Source: Microbacterium sp. lyk4-40-TSB-66 (lineage in GTDB: Bacteria; Actinomycetota; Actinomycetes; Actinomycetales; Microbacteriaceae). Taken from it: a stretch of 64,000 nt of DNA. Position numbers and translations under genes: made by a program. Shown here piece after piece: positions 63,801 through 64,000 of the stretch. The stretch spans positions 186,001-250,000 of the forward strand of contig NZ_JARVRW010000004.1 of NCBI RefSeq assembly GCF_030209475.1, given 5' to 3'. The stretch's first letter is position 1. Each line of letters opens with the position of its first letter. The notes beneath the pieces were generated by a model. It did no database searches. It worked only from the letters and a program-made list of their open reading frames with translations, and was not told where the DNA came from.

Positions 63801-64000
63801 TCAGACGTCGACGGTGTCGCCGGGCTTGAGGTCGACGAACGAGCCGCCGTTCTGCTCCACCGCCCAGGTCAAGCGCGCGTCGCCCATCTGCTTGCCGGCG
63901 ACCGACAGCGTCATGTCGTGCGTGGCGAAGACGCGCTCGGGCTTGACCGCGAGCACATAGTCGATCGCGTCGCCGATCTTCAGCCAGGGGGCGCCGACCG
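63801..64000 (-). CDS. MBL-fold metallo-hydrolase, C-terminal fragment
   Basis: A minus-strand coding end with its stop at 63801-63803; the start is beyond the window. The visible 66 residues read VGAPWLKIGDAIDYVLAVKP, then FATHDMTLSVAG, and end GGSFVDLKPGDTVDV. This matches the C-terminal metallo-beta-lactamase-fold region of UlaG/YtnP-like hydrolases (the THD is a metal-ligand histidine). Function beyond the fold is not assignable. Confidence 0.8.
   Translation of the reverse strand, partial: VGAPWLKIGDAIDYVLAVKPERVFATHDMTLSVAGKQMGDARLTWAVEQNGGSFVDLKPGDTVDV

Overview
This window is a 64 kb piece of a high-GC actinobacterial chromosome. It is most likely from a member of the Microbacteriaceae, close to Microbacterium; this assignment is an inference. 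The evidence is strong G/C at third codon positions, many GTG starts, the prfB-ftsE-ftsX-smpB-ssrA order, an ilv-serA-leuB-ilvE-gltX biosynthetic block, a tmRNA tag ending ALAA, an LAxTG sortase signal and an IdeR/DtxR-like iron box. I see no phage, insertion sequence, CRISPR array or plasmid gene.

Layout. 0-8 kb: two divergent cytidine-deaminase-fold enzymes, a Ku end-joining protein, a DedA membrane protein, tRNA-Leu(TAG), a YtcJ-type amidohydrolase, a quinone-oxidoreductase-like reductase and a cell-wall-anchored M28 peptidase. 8-17 kb: an MFS exporter, then prfB, ftsE, ftsX, smpB and ssrA, then small conserved proteins (SIMPL, YaeQ), a lipoprotein overlapping a HisN-like phosphatase, and tRNA-Lys(CTT). 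17-20 kb: a gene-poor stretch and a large secreted DUF4082/beta-helix protein. 20-25.4 kb: a marR-MFS pair with a near-perfect operator, and an IclR regulator divergent from a two-subunit CoA-transferase plus thiolase operon. 25.4-28 kb: trehalose synthesis (otsA-otsB). 28-48 kb: branched-chain amino acid and serine synthesis (ilvD, ilvB, ilvN, ilvC, serA, leuB, ilvE), interrupted by a tetR/DHA2-exporter pair, then an FAH-family hydrolase, an MFS protein, a divergent aminotransferase/LysR pair, gltX and tRNA-Gln(CTG). 48-59 kb: a membrane protein, an APC permease, a secreted Ig-like repeat protein, a NarL-type two-component system, and an iron ABC transporter behind an IdeR-like box. 59-63.7 kb: a complete fructose PTS operon (DeoR-type regulator, fruK, fruA, HPr). 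The window ends inside an MBL-fold hydrolase.

How the genes work together. IlvD, IlvB/N, IlvC, LeuB and IlvE cover most of valine, isoleucine and leucine synthesis, and SerA feeds serine. FtsE/FtsX link division to wall hydrolysis. RF2, SmpB and tmRNA serve translation termination and ribosome rescue. OtsA/OtsB make trehalose. The CoA-transferase and thiolase would turn a 3-oxoacid into acyl-CoA plus acetyl-CoA.

The most unusual signals are not genes. The heptamer GGATGCC and its complement occur about 100 times by eye, roughly six times the number I expect from base composition, and inverted pairs of it build several terminators, as DNA-uptake sequences do in Neisseria and Pasteurellaceae. 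There is also a two-copy intergenic hairpin family, a REP-like duplication between ilvN and ilvC, two short tandem arrays, recurrent TAGGCT boxes 6-9 bases before start codons (candidate leaderless promoters), and a sharply different codon-usage patch in the last part of ilvD.
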